Shown in pieces: positions 29,850-37,698 of a DNA stretch of 39,228 nucleotides. Below the pieces are notes generated by a model. The model saw only the letters and a program-made list of their open reading frames with translations, did not search any database and was not told where the DNA came from. How positions within the stretch are numbered: the stretch's first letter is position 1; each line of letters opens with the position of its first letter. The stretch comes from JAVKSL01 sp039583695. GTDB taxonomy: Bacteria; Actinomycetota; Acidimicrobiia; Acidimicrobiales; JAJPHD01. The stretch is taken from contig JAVKSL010000018.1 in the NCBI GenBank assembly GCA_039583695.1, positions 1-39,228 on the forward strand, in the 5' to 3' direction. A program made the translations under genes and the position numbers.

Positions 29850-30929
29850 CATGCGCTCCAGGGCTACCCGGGCGTCGGCGGCAGTCGCTGCGTCGACGGT
29901 GATGCGGTTGCGGACGGTGCCCCCTACCAGGCCCTCCAGCACCCAGGCCAGGTGCGCGGCGTCGATGCGGAACATGGTCGAGCACGGGCACACCAACGGG
30001 TCCAGCGATACCACTGTCAGGTCGGGGTGCTCGGCGGCTAACCGGGACACCAGGTGAATCTCGGTGGCGATGCCGAGGGTCGTCCCCCGAGGAGCAGCCT
30101 CGACCTCCCGGATGATGAAGTCGGTGGAGCCCACCGAGTCGGCCAGGCTCACCAGCTCGTGGCTGCACTCGGGATGCGCGATCACCCGCCCACCGGGGTG
30201 CTTCGCGCGGAAGCCTGCCACGTGCTCGGGCTGGAAGCGCTGGTGGACCGAGCAGTGCCCCTTCCAAAGCACGAGCGCAGCCCGCTTGACGTCGGCCTCG
30301 CCGAGCCCACCGAGCTCCCTCCGGGGGTCCCAGACCACCATGTCCTCGGGGCCGAATCCCAGCTGGTAGCCAGTATTGCGCCCCAGATGCTGATCCGGGA
30401 AGAATAGAGCCTTCTCGCCGCGCCGCAGTGCCCACTCCAGAACAGCGCGCGCATTTGAGGACGTGCACACGGCCCCGCCATTCCTGCCCACGAAGGCCTT
30501 GAGCGCCGCTGAGGAGTTCATGTAAGTGACTGGGACCACCGCCTCGATGTCGATCAAGCGTGCAAGGTCCGCCCAGCAGTCGGTCACCTCGTCAGCGTCG
30601 GCCATGTCTGCCATCGAGCAGCCCGCGTTGAGGTCGGGGAGCAGGACGGCCTGGTGCTCACCGGTCAGCATGTCTGCGGCCTCAGCCATGAAATGCACCC
30701 CGCAGAACACCACATAGTCGGCCTCGGGCCGGTCCGCGGCGACCCGGGAGAGCCCGAACGAGTCGCCTCGCGCGTCGGCCCAGCGCATCACTTCGTCGCG
30801 CTGGTAGTGGTGGCCGAGGATGACCAGCCTGGCGCCGAGAGCGCCGCGCGCCGCGCCTATGCGCTCCGCCAGCTCGTCGGGCGAGGCCGTGGTGTAGGAC
30901 TCCGGAAGCGGTGCTTGTAGTCGGAGCAT
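29835..30929 (-). CDS. nadA: Quinolinate synthase A
   Basis: Condenses iminoaspartate with dihydroxyacetone phosphate to quinolinate for NAD synthesis, using a [4Fe-4S] cluster. The cluster cysteines are visible in VVFCGVHFMAE, VIAHPECSHE and PLVCPCSTM. ILGHHYQRDEV and AVVPVTYMNSSA are further signatures. ATG 30929 fits the conserved N-terminus and has a purine-rich GTGGGGAAAAG upstream, unlike the leaderless genes; the longer frame to 30989 is unlikely. About 364 residues. nadB and nadC are not in the window. It is divergent from uvrC. Confidence 0.95.
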   Translation of the reverse strand: MLRLQAPLPESYTTASPDELAERIGAARGALGARLVILGHHYQRDEVMRWADARGDSFGLSRVAADRPEADYVVFCGVHFMAEAADMLTGEHQAVLLPDLNAGCSMADMADADEVTDCWADLARLIDIEAVVPVTYMNSSAALKAFVGRNGGAVCTSSNARAVLEWALRRGEKALFFPDQHLGRNTGYQLGFGPEDMVVWDPRRELGGLGEADVKRAALVLWKGHCSVHQRFQPEHVAGFRAKHPGGRVIAHPECSHELVSLADSVGSTDFIIREVEAAPRGTTLGIATEIHLVSRLAAEHPDLTVVSLDPLVCPCSTMFRIDAAHLAWVLEGLVGGTVRNRITVDAATAADARVALERMLSIT

Positions 30930-31065
30930 GAGCTTTTCCCCACTCGAGAGCTCCGGTAATGGCCGGCGGGGGCAGCCTGGTCGCCTCACCGCGGGGTTGT
31001 CGGCCCCGGAGCTGGATGTGTGTCGCCGGGAATCCAGGCCGGCCTAGGGAACATAGCTTAGTTGG

Positions 31066-32964
31066 GTGCTCGACCGACCGCCTGCAGGAGCCATCCCGGA
31101 TGCCCCAGGCTCCTACCAGTTCAAAGACGCCGAAGGCCGGGTCATCTACGTGGGCAAGGCACGCTCGCTGCGCCAGCGCCTTTCCAGCTACTTCCAGAGC
31201 CCGGCGGCGCTGGCGCCTCGCACCGCCCAGATGGTGGCAACGGCCACGTCGGTGGAGTGGATCCAGGTGCGTAACGAGGTGGAGGCGGTGATGCTGGAGT
31301 ACAACCTCATCAAGACCCACCGGCCGCGCTTCAACATCCGCCTGCGCGACGACAAGAGCTATCCCTTCCTGGCCGTGACCCTGGACGAGCGCTGGCCCAG
31401 GGCGATGGTGATGCGGGGGCAGCGGCGAAAGGGGGTCCGCTACTTCGGGCCCTACGCGCAGGCTTACGCGATCCGGGAGACGCTGGACCTGTTGCTGAGG
31501 TCCTTTCCGATCCGGACCTGCTCGGACGCCAAGTTCGCCCGCCACGAGCGGGCCGGCCGGCCCTGCCTGCTTTTCGACATCGAGCGCTGCGTGGGGCCGT
31601 GCACGGGTGGGGTGTCGCACGAGCGCTACGAGGCGCTGGTCGGCGAGCTGGTGGACTTTCTGGCTGGGGACACCGACGAGGTCGTGGCCCGCCTGGAGGC
31701 CGAGATGGCCAGCGCTGCGGAGTCCCTCGAGTTCGAGCGGGCCGCCCGGGCCAGGGACCGTTTGGCGTCGGTGCGCAAAGCCATCGAGCGCCAGCAGATG
31801 GTCACCGGGCGAGATGAGGACATCGACGTGATCGGGCTGGAAGAAGACGAGCTGGAGGCGGCGGTGCAGGTATTCTTCGTCCGGCGGGGCCGGGTGGTGG
31901 GGCGCAAGGGATTCGTGGTCGACAAGGTGGAGGACCTGGACCGGCCAGCGCTGGTGGGTCACATTTTGGAGCAGCTCTACGCCGAGCCGGTGCTGGACAT
32001 CCCGAGGGAGGTCCTGGTCCCCGACCTGCCATCCGAGCTGGACCTTTGGGAGGACTGGCTCAGCTCCTCGCGGGGGGCCCGGGTTCACGTGCGGGTGCCC
32101 CAGCGGGGCGACAAGCGCTCGCTGGCCGAGACGGTATCGCGCAACGCTGCGGAGGCCTTCACCCAGCACCGGCTGCGCCGATCAGCCGACCACAACGCCA
32201 GGGCGCAGGCGCTTCGGGCGCTGCAGGAGGCACTCGAGCTCCCGGTGGCCCCGCTTAGGATCGAGTGCTACGACATGAGCCACATCCAGGGGACCGATTA
32301 CGTGGGCTCGATGGTGGTGATGGAGGACGGGCTGGCCAAGCCGTCGGACTACCGGCGCTTCAAGGTGACCTCGGTGACCGGCTCCGACGACACCGGGGCC
32401 ATGGAGGAGGTGCTCACCCGGCGGTTGACCGCCCTGCTGGCCGAGCGCTCCGAGCACACCCGGGCGGCGGACCCCCCGAGTGCCCCCCAAAGCCGACGCC
32501 GGTTCGCCTACCCGCCTCAGCTATTGCTGCTGGACGGAGGAAAGGGGCAGCTGAACGTGGGGGTGCGGGTGTTGCGCTCCCTCGGCCTGGACACCGAGAT
32601 TCCGGTTGCGGCGCTGGCCAAGGCCTTCGAGGAGGTGTACCTGCCCGGTCGTGTCGCGCCGGTGCGGATTCCTCGCCAGTCCGAGGCCCTGTACCTGCTC
32701 CAGCGGATCCGGGACGAGGCCCACCGCTTCGCCATCACCTACCATCGCCAGCTCAGGGCCAAGCGGATGAAGGCCAGCGTCCTGGACGGGATCCCCGGGC
32801 TTGGCCCGGTCCGCCGGGAGCGACTGCTGAAAGAGATGGGGAGTTTGAAGGTGCTCAGGGCGGCTACCGAGGCGGATCTGCTCGCTCTGTCCTGGCTGCC
32901 CGACACGGTCGGTCGGGCTGTCTGGGCCAAGCTGCACGTGCCTACCGGGCCGGGGTCGGAATGA
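31066..32964 (+). CDS. uvrC: Excinuclease ABC subunit C
   Basis: Dual-incision nuclease of nucleotide excision repair. The GIY-YIG domain (about 10-95) has PGSYQFKDAEGRVIYVGKA. The UVR domain is around ESLEFERAARARDRLAS. The central RNase H-like endonuclease domain has IECYDMSHIQGTDYVGSMVV and LLLDGGKGQL, and tandem helix-hairpin-helix motifs (LDGIPGLGPVRRERLL) close the protein. 632 residues is normal. GTG 31066 follows TAGCTT plus six bases, so the transcript may be leaderless. The stop overlaps the next start as ATGA. Confidence 0.97.
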   Translation: MLDRPPAGAIPDAPGSYQFKDAEGRVIYVGKARSLRQRLSSYFQSPAALAPRTAQMVATATSVEWIQVRNEVEAVMLEYNLIKTHRPRFNIRLRDDKSYPFLAVTLDERWPRAMVMRGQRRKGVRYFGPYAQAYAIRETLDLLLRSFPIRTCSDAKFARHERAGRPCLLFDIERCVGPCTGGVSHERYEALVGELVDFLAGDTDEVVARLEAEMASAAESLEFERAARARDRLASVRKAIERQQMVTGRDEDIDVIGLEEDELEAAVQVFFVRRGRVVGRKGFVVDKVEDLDRPALVGHILEQLYAEPVLDIPREVLVPDLPSELDLWEDWLSSSRGARVHVRVPQRGDKRSLAETVSRNAAEAFTQHRLRRSADHNARAQALRALQEALELPVAPLRIECYDMSHIQGTDYVGSMVVMEDGLAKPSDYRRFKVTSVTGSDDTGAMEEVLTRRLTALLAERSEHTRAADPPSAPQSRRRFAYPPQLLLLDGGKGQLNVGVRVLRSLGLDTEIPVAALAKAFEEVYLPGRVAPVRIPRQSEALYLLQRIRDEAHRFAITYHRQLRAKRMKASVLDGIPGLGPVRRERLLKEMGSLKVLRAATEADLLALSWLPDTVGRAVWAKLHVPTGPGSE

Positions 32965-33758
32965 GTGAGTGGGAGGCCCACGCCGCGTGGTGGCAGGCGG
33001 GGTTCACCGACGGGGCGGACCCCGAGTACGTCGAGCAGATCCTGCCACTGATCTCGGCCTGGCTTCCGGGAGCGGGCAGGGTGCTGGACGTGGGCACAGG
33101 CGAGGGCCAGGTGGCCCGCCTGGCGGCCGCGGCAGGCCTGGATGTGGTGGGCATCGATCCGGCGTGGGCTCAGGTGGCCGAGGCCGCCCGGAGGAGCGGG
33201 GCCGGGCAGTGCGGCCCGGCGCCTGGCGGGTTGCCCAGCATGACGCCCGGCGCCCCGGCCTATCTACGGGCGCGGGGGGGGGCCCTGCCGGTCGCGTCGG
33301 CGGGGTTTGACGCAGTGGTGGCGTGCCTGGTCTTCGAGCACATCACCGACATGGACGGGGCGATAGCAGAGGTCGCGAGGGCACTGCGGTGCGGCGGAAG
33401 GTTCATATTCCTCCTGAACCATCCCCTGCTCCAGACTCCCGGGAGCGGTTGGATCGACGACCACATCCTGGGAGAGCAGTACTGGCGGATTGGGCCGTAC
33501 CTGGTGGAGGACGAGACGCTGGAGGAGGTGGAGAAGGGGGTGCTCATTCCCTTCGTCCACCGGCCGCTATCGCGTTATGTCAATTCCATGGTGGCCAACG
33601 GGATGGTGGTCGTGCGCATGGAGGAGCCGCCGCCGCCGCCTGGGTTCCTGGCCCGGGCGTTCGAGTACGGCCAAGCGGCCACCATCCCCCGCCTGCTTAT
33701 GTTGGTCGCCGAGCGCTCTTTCAGAAGTAGTCCGGAGAGTTCCCCGGCCGCCATTTGA
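32961..33758 (+). CDS. Class I SAM-dependent methyltransferase
   Basis: 265-residue methyltransferase with motif I VLDVGTGEGQVARLAA at about residues 37-52, acidic loop VVGIDPAW, and motif IV VVACLVFEHITDMDGAI, followed by FIFLLNHPLLQTPGSGW. It belongs to the methyltransf_11-like group; the substrate is not apparent. It starts within the uvrC stop (ATGA), so it is translationally coupled to uvrC; a downstream methyltransferase is frequent next to uvrC in related actinobacteria but its role is unclear. The 3' end overlaps the convergent thioredoxin-fold gene by 38 bp. Confidence 0.88.
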   Translation: MSEWEAHAAWWQAGFTDGADPEYVEQILPLISAWLPGAGRVLDVGTGEGQVARLAAAAGLDVVGIDPAWAQVAEAARRSGAGQCGPAPGGLPSMTPGAPAYLRARGGALPVASAGFDAVVACLVFEHITDMDGAIAEVARALRCGGRFIFLLNHPLLQTPGSGWIDDHILGEQYWRIGPYLVEDETLEEVEKGVLIPFVHRPLSRYVNSMVANGMVVVRMEEPPPPPGFLARAFEYGQAATIPRLLMLVAERSFRSSPESSPAAI

Positions 33759-34296
33759 TGTTGCAGCCCAGGCTCGGCCGCTGGGAAGCCGAGACCTTCT
33801 CGCCATTGCACACCTCGGTCGCCGCCGCCAGCAGGTCGGCACCGGTGACCGGCATGGTGTTCGCGGGTCGGCTGTCGTCGAACTGGCCCCGGTAGGCCAG
33901 GCGTCGCTCGCTGTCGAACACGTAGAAGTCCGGGGTGCAAGCGGCCCGGAAAGCAATTGCCACCTGCTGGTCCGCGTCGATCAGGCAGGGAAAGCGCCAG
34001 CCGGACTCCGCGGCGATACGTGCCATCTGCTCGGGGCGGTCGTCAGGGTAGGTGTCCGTGTCGTTGCTCGCTATCCCGACAACCGCGACGCCCCGATCGG
34101 CCAGCTCGGTGGCCACCTCGCCGAGCTTGGCCGCGATGTGGCGCACGTAGGGGCAGTGATTGGAGAGGAACGCGACCACCAGGGCCTTTGCACCGGCAAA
34201 GTCGTCGAGGCGCCGGAGGCGCCCGGTCACCTCGGGCAGGGCGAAGTCGGGTGCCGGCGTTCCGAGAGCCAGCATCGTGGAGGAGACCGAGACCAT
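33721..34296 (-). CDS. Thioredoxin-fold redoxin (peroxiredoxin-like)
   Basis: 191-residue AhpC/TSA-like protein. It starts ALGTPAPDFALPEVTGRLRRL and has the active-site region VVAFLSNHCPYVRH, with a single cysteine in NHCPYV rather than a CxxC pair. FRAACTPDFYVFD carries another cysteine before the cis-proline. This is the pattern of the thioredoxin-family proteins often annotated as thiol-disulfide isomerases or peroxiredoxin-like. ATG 34296 is chosen; ATG 34275 is a shorter option. Confidence 0.88.
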   Translation of the reverse strand: MVSVSSTMLALGTPAPDFALPEVTGRLRRLDDFAGAKALVVAFLSNHCPYVRHIAAKLGEVATELADRGVAVVGIASNDTDTYPDDRPEQMARIAAESGWRFPCLIDADQQVAIAFRAACTPDFYVFDSERRLAYRGQFDDSRPANTMPVTGADLLAAATEVCNGEKVSASQRPSLGCNIKWRPGNSPDYF

Positions 34297-34358
34297 GGCG
34301 CGGATCTTACTGGGGGTCGGCCACCACAGCACTCAGGGCCTCACCCGGCGTCTCACTC

Positions 34359-34381
34359 CAGCGCGCCGGGCCGGCGCGCTG
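34359..34381 (-). terminator. GC-rich hairpin after the quinone oxidoreductase gene
   Basis: CAGCGCGCCG and CGGCGCGCTG form a perfect 10-bp stem with a 3-base loop, located just past the stop of the minus-strand oxidoreductase gene and before the redoxin start. There is no U-tract, as is common for actinobacterial hairpin terminators. Confidence 0.55.
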
Positions 34382-34391
34382 TCGATACGGG

Positions 34392-35360
34392 TCAGGTCGG
34401 CTCGACGACGACCTTGCCGGTGACCCCGGCTTCCACCAACTCGTGGGCGGCGACAACCTCGTCGAGGGAGAAGCGGTGAATGGGCAACGGGCTCAGCGCC
34501 CCGTCAGCCAATGCCCCCGAGACCTCCTTGGCGGCAAGCGCCAGGGACTCCGGTGGAACGCCATACAGCAGGACGAAGCGCAGGGCCACGTTCGCCGACA
34601 TGCACGCCCGTACCGGCAGGACGGGGTCGCCCCCGGTCGAGGCGTAGCACACGATGACCGTGCCCGGGTGGGCGAGGCTCAGATCGAGGCCAAGATTGGC
34701 GCCCAGGGCGACCTCGACGACCCGGTCCACCTTGGGAACGAGGGAGCGGATCGTCTCGGCGGCGCCGTCCTGGCGATAGTTCACGACGTGGTGGGCGCCG
34801 GCTGCCGTGGCGAGCTCGGCCTTCTCCGGGCTGGAGACCGTCGCGACCACCACAGCTCCCGCGTGCCGGGCTAGCTGGATCGCGAAGTGCCCGACCGCCC
34901 CTGCGCCGCCAGCCACCAGCACCGTCTTTCCGTCGAGCGGTCCGTCGGCGAACAGGCAGCGATGCGCGGTCATGGCGGGCACCCCTAGGCACGCGCCCAG
35001 CTCGTCGGACACATTCGCTGGCATGGGCACCGCCTGATGCTCAGGTATCACTGTCCATTGGGCACACGTTCCCCACCGGCGTGTGGCGGCGAACCACAGC
35101 CACACATGCTGGCCGATCCGGCTGGCGTCGATGTCGGGACCCACGGCATCGATGACGCCTGTGCCGTCGTGGTGGGGGATCTGGAACCCGTCGATCGGGC
35201 GCGGGACAGCCCCGCTTCGGGCCTTCACGTCGGTCGGGTTGACCCCCGAGGTTCGCACCCGGACCCTGACCTGACCCGGGCCAGGCTCGGGCCGCTCGAT
35301 GTCGAGCACCCTCAGCACCGCTGCGGCGGGGCCGGTCCGGTCATATCGGGCCGCTCTCAT
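34392..35360 (-). CDS. NADPH:quinone oxidoreductase-like zinc-independent dehydrogenase
   Basis: 322-residue medium-chain reductase of the zeta-crystallin type: N-terminal GroES-like fold (VRVRTSGVNPTDVKAR, HHDGTGVIDAVG) and Rossmann domain with VLVAGGAGAVGHFAIQLARHAGA. The zinc ligands of alcohol dehydrogenases are absent, which supports the quinone reductase subgroup. It likely reduces quinones or enals with NADPH. ATG 35360 starts at the usual MRAARYDRTG. It is divergent from the MOSC gene, and the intervening 26 bases carry that gene's -10 box. Confidence 0.92.
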   Translation of the reverse strand: MRAARYDRTGPAAAVLRVLDIERPEPGPGQVRVRVRTSGVNPTDVKARSGAVPRPIDGFQIPHHDGTGVIDAVGPDIDASRIGQHVWLWFAATRRWGTCAQWTVIPEHQAVPMPANVSDELGACLGVPAMTAHRCLFADGPLDGKTVLVAGGAGAVGHFAIQLARHAGAVVVATVSSPEKAELATAAGAHHVVNYRQDGAAETIRSLVPKVDRVVEVALGANLGLDLSLAHPGTVIVCYASTGGDPVLPVRACMSANVALRFVLLYGVPPESLALAAKEVSGALADGALSPLPIHRFSLDEVVAAHELVEAGVTGKVVVEPT

Positions 35361-35386
35361 GGCGAGTCGGAGCCTAACCTGGGCGT

Positions 35387-35851
35387 GTGGCCCAAGACCC
35401 CGTCGTGGCAGGGATCTACCTCACGCCCTGCGCTGCCGGTGTCCCGGTGTCGGTCTCCGCGGCCCTGGCCGTGCCGGGGCGGGGGCTCGAGGGGGACAGG
35501 TACTTTGCCGGGTGTGGGACCTGGTCGTACGAGCGCCGGCTGTGGAGCGAGCTTACCCTGGTGGAGTCGGAGGCCCTGGAGGCTGCTGGCTTGCACATCT
35601 CGCCCGGTGAGGCGAGACGCAACGTGGTCACGGCGGGGGTCTCACTTGGGGCCCTCATCGGTCGGCGGTTCCGGATCGGGGAGGTGGAAGCCCTCGGGGA
35701 GCGCAGCTGCGATCCCTGCAAGCACCTGGACCGCCTGACCGGTCAGGCCGCCAAGGCTGCACTGGCGGGGCGGGGCGGTCTCAGGGCCCAGATCCTGAGC
35801 CGGGGGATGATGGTTGTCGGGGACCCGGTGGTAGTTGGTTGTGGCTCATGA
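35387..35851 (+). CDS. MOSC domain-containing protein
   Basis: 154-residue stand-alone MOSC domain: GRGLEGDRYFAG, SELTLVESEALEA, RRNVVTAGVSLGALIGRRF and a late conserved cysteine region RSCDPCKHLDRL. MOSC proteins handle sulfur or reduce N-hydroxylated compounds with molybdenum cofactor. The short GTG-started form has only the MOSC domain, without the beta-barrel partner. TAACCT (35375-35380) lies exactly six bases before GTG 35387, so a leaderless transcript is likely. Confidence 0.9.
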   Translation: MAQDPVVAGIYLTPCAAGVPVSVSAALAVPGRGLEGDRYFAGCGTWSYERRLWSELTLVESEALEAAGLHISPGEARRNVVTAGVSLGALIGRRFRIGEVEALGERSCDPCKHLDRLTGQAAKAALAGRGGLRAQILSRGMMVVGDPVVVGCGS

Positions 35852-35949
35852 CAACATATCAGGTCCGGTGACTTGACGGTTGATCTAGCCGAGGCCAGAT
35901 GCCAGCGTGGCCCTGGCAGAGCACAGGCCCTCAGGCCAGGGGCTGGCTG

Positions 35950-36567
35950 TCAGCTCGCGTGTTGGCGGTTGACCAGTGCCCAGCTCGCAGGTAGGACCAG
36001 AGCCGCGGCGAGTGCCTTGATGGCGTCGCCGGGCAGGAATGGGGTCACGCCCAGGCTCAGGCCCTTGGCGAGGCCGACGTTCAGGTCGACCATCAGCCAG
36101 GAAAGCCCACCGGCGTAGATCACCACGCTGCCGGCGATCATCATGGCCGCCGTGCGGATCGGGTTATGGTCGAATCCGCGGCTGGCCAGCCAGCCGATCA
36201 GGGCGGCCGCGACGGGGTAGGCGATTATGTAGCCGAAGTCCGGCCCAGCGAGGATGGCCGAGCCGCCAGCATGGCCGGCGAACCAGGGAAGCCCGGCTAC
36301 GCCGAGGGCGCCGTAGATGAGCATGGCGACGGAGCCCCTTCGCCAGCCAAGGGTCGCCCCGGTGATCAGCACCCCGAAGGTCTGCAGGGTGAGCGGCACT
36401 GGGGTGAACCCGAGGGGGACGCTGACCTGGGCGCAAAGTCCCACCAGCGCCGCGCCAGCGAGCACGAGAATCGTGTCTAGCGCCAGCGTTCCGGGCAAGA
36501 GGTCGCCGAGAACCTGGTGCTTGCGTACCGCCGCCGCTCCAGCTGAGCTGGGTTCTACCAAAGCCAT
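35950..36567 (-). CDS. bioY: Biotin transporter substrate-binding subunit BioY
   Basis: Integral membrane S-component of the ECF biotin transporter: several hydrophobic helices and the signature PVPLTLQTFGVLITGATLGW with GPDFGYIIAYPVAA, LGVTPFLPGD and a C-terminal KALAAAL helix. 205 residues. No BioM/BioN or ECF module genes are adjacent, so it probably uses a shared module or functions alone, as some BioY proteins do. No biotin operator was identified upstream. Confidence 0.93.
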   Translation of the reverse strand: MALVEPSSAGAAAVRKHQVLGDLLPGTLALDTILVLAGAALVGLCAQVSVPLGFTPVPLTLQTFGVLITGATLGWRRGSVAMLIYGALGVAGLPWFAGHAGGSAILAGPDFGYIIAYPVAAALIGWLASRGFDHNPIRTAAMMIAGSVVIYAGGLSWLMVDLNVGLAKGLSLGVTPFLPGDAIKALAAALVLPASWALVNRQHAS

Positions 36568-36609
36568 CTGTGTCCTCCCCGTGTGTTCGAATCGCCCTCT
36601 CTGACCCGG

Positions 36610-37665
36610 TTAGCGGCTCAAAGGTGACAGCTGGTCGAGAGCGACGCTCGCGCTGGTCTGGCGATCCTCGGCGAGTGGCGAGTCCGTGTCGGGAGGGGCC
36701 CCCAGTGCGGCTCCGATGGCCATTGCCATCACCCGGGCCAGCTCACGCAGCTCGCGGGGGGGAGGAAAGTACTCGTCCTCGTCGGTGGCGTTCACCTCGG
36801 TGACCCCCTCGCGGGGCGCCAGGCGGGCGATGACTCGGGTCACCAGCTCCTCGGGGGCGGACGCACCGGCGGTGACCCCGACGGTTCCGTACAGGTCGTC
36901 GGGGAGCTCGTCGGCGGTGTTGACCCGTAGCACCCGGGCGCAACCGGCGGCCCGGGCCACCCTCTCCAGGGCAACGGTGTTGGACGAGTTGTCAGAGCCG
37001 ACGACGATCATCGTGTCCACCTGGTCAGCGATGGCCGACAGGGCGGTCTGGCGGTTGGTCGTGGCAAAGCACAAGTCGCTGCGCCCGGGCATCCACAGGC
37101 TCGGAAAGCGCTGCGCCGCCCGCTCCTTGATAGCGGCCGCCTCGGCTTGGCTGAGGGTGGTCTGGGTGAGCAGCGCCACCTCGCCGCCGAGCTCGCCAAG
37201 CCCGTCGAGCGCATCGACATCGGCGACGCTGCCGACCAGGCGCACTGCTCCGGGGGCGACGGCCATGGTGCCGATGGCCTCCTCGTGGCCGGCGTGACCC
37301 ACGTAGATGACCGTGTAGCCCTTGTTCGCCCGTACCTTCATCTCGTGGTGGACCTTGGTGACCAGGGGGCAGACTGCGTTCACCAGCACCCGGCCGGAGG
37401 TTCGTGCCGCGGCCTCCACCTGGGGGGCGGTGCCGTGGGCGCTCAGCATCAGCGGCGCCCCGGCAGGGACGTCGGCCACGTCGTCCACGAAGACGACACC
37501 CATGTCGACGAATCGATCCACCACGACCTTGTTGTGGACTATCTCGTGGTAGCAGTATACCGGCGGCTCGAAGACGCGGCACATCCACACCAGCGCCTTG
37601 ATGGCCATCTCGACCCCGGCGCAGAACCCCCTGGGTCGGGCCAGGACCACCCGCTCCACATCCAC
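36610..37665 (-). CDS. ispH: 4-hydroxy-3-methylbut-2-enyl diphosphate reductase
   Basis: Last enzyme of the MEP isoprenoid pathway, a [4Fe-4S] or [3Fe-4S] protein. The three cluster cysteines lie in PRGFCAGV, VNAVCPLV and SDLCFATTNRQ, with HEIVHNKVVV and SAHGTAPQV between them. About 351 residues from GTG 37665. That start is backed by TAGGCT followed by seven bases; the much longer frame to 38250 is antisense to the DUF512 gene. The C-terminus has an acidic, low-complexity tail. The neighbouring gene pair DUF512-der is divergent. Confidence 0.95.
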   Translation of the reverse strand: MDVERVVLARPRGFCAGVEMAIKALVWMCRVFEPPVYCYHEIVHNKVVVDRFVDMGVVFVDDVADVPAGAPLMLSAHGTAPQVEAAARTSGRVLVNAVCPLVTKVHHEMKVRANKGYTVIYVGHAGHEEAIGTMAVAPGAVRLVGSVADVDALDGLGELGGEVALLTQTTLSQAEAAAIKERAAQRFPSLWMPGRSDLCFATTNRQTALSAIADQVDTMIVVGSDNSSNTVALERVARAAGCARVLRVNTADELPDDLYGTVGVTAGASAPEELVTRVIARLAPREGVTEVNATDEDEYFPPPRELRELARVMAMAIGAALGAPPDTDSPLAEDRQTSASVALDQLSPLSR

Positions 37666-37686
37666 AGCTCCGAGCCTACCTCCGGC

Positions 37687-37698
37687 TATCCTGATCGG
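37687..37698 (+). promoter_or_regulatory. -10 box for leaderless DUF512 transcript
   Basis: TATCCT (37687-37692), six bases, then ATG 37699. Together with the opposing TAGGCT before ispH it makes a compact 33-bp divergent promoter. Confidence 0.5.

Noticed and set aside
35910..35944. Bidirectional terminator hairpin between the MOSC and bioY genes
   Set aside because: Only a 7-bp stem with a 17-base loop and no U-tract; too weak to call.
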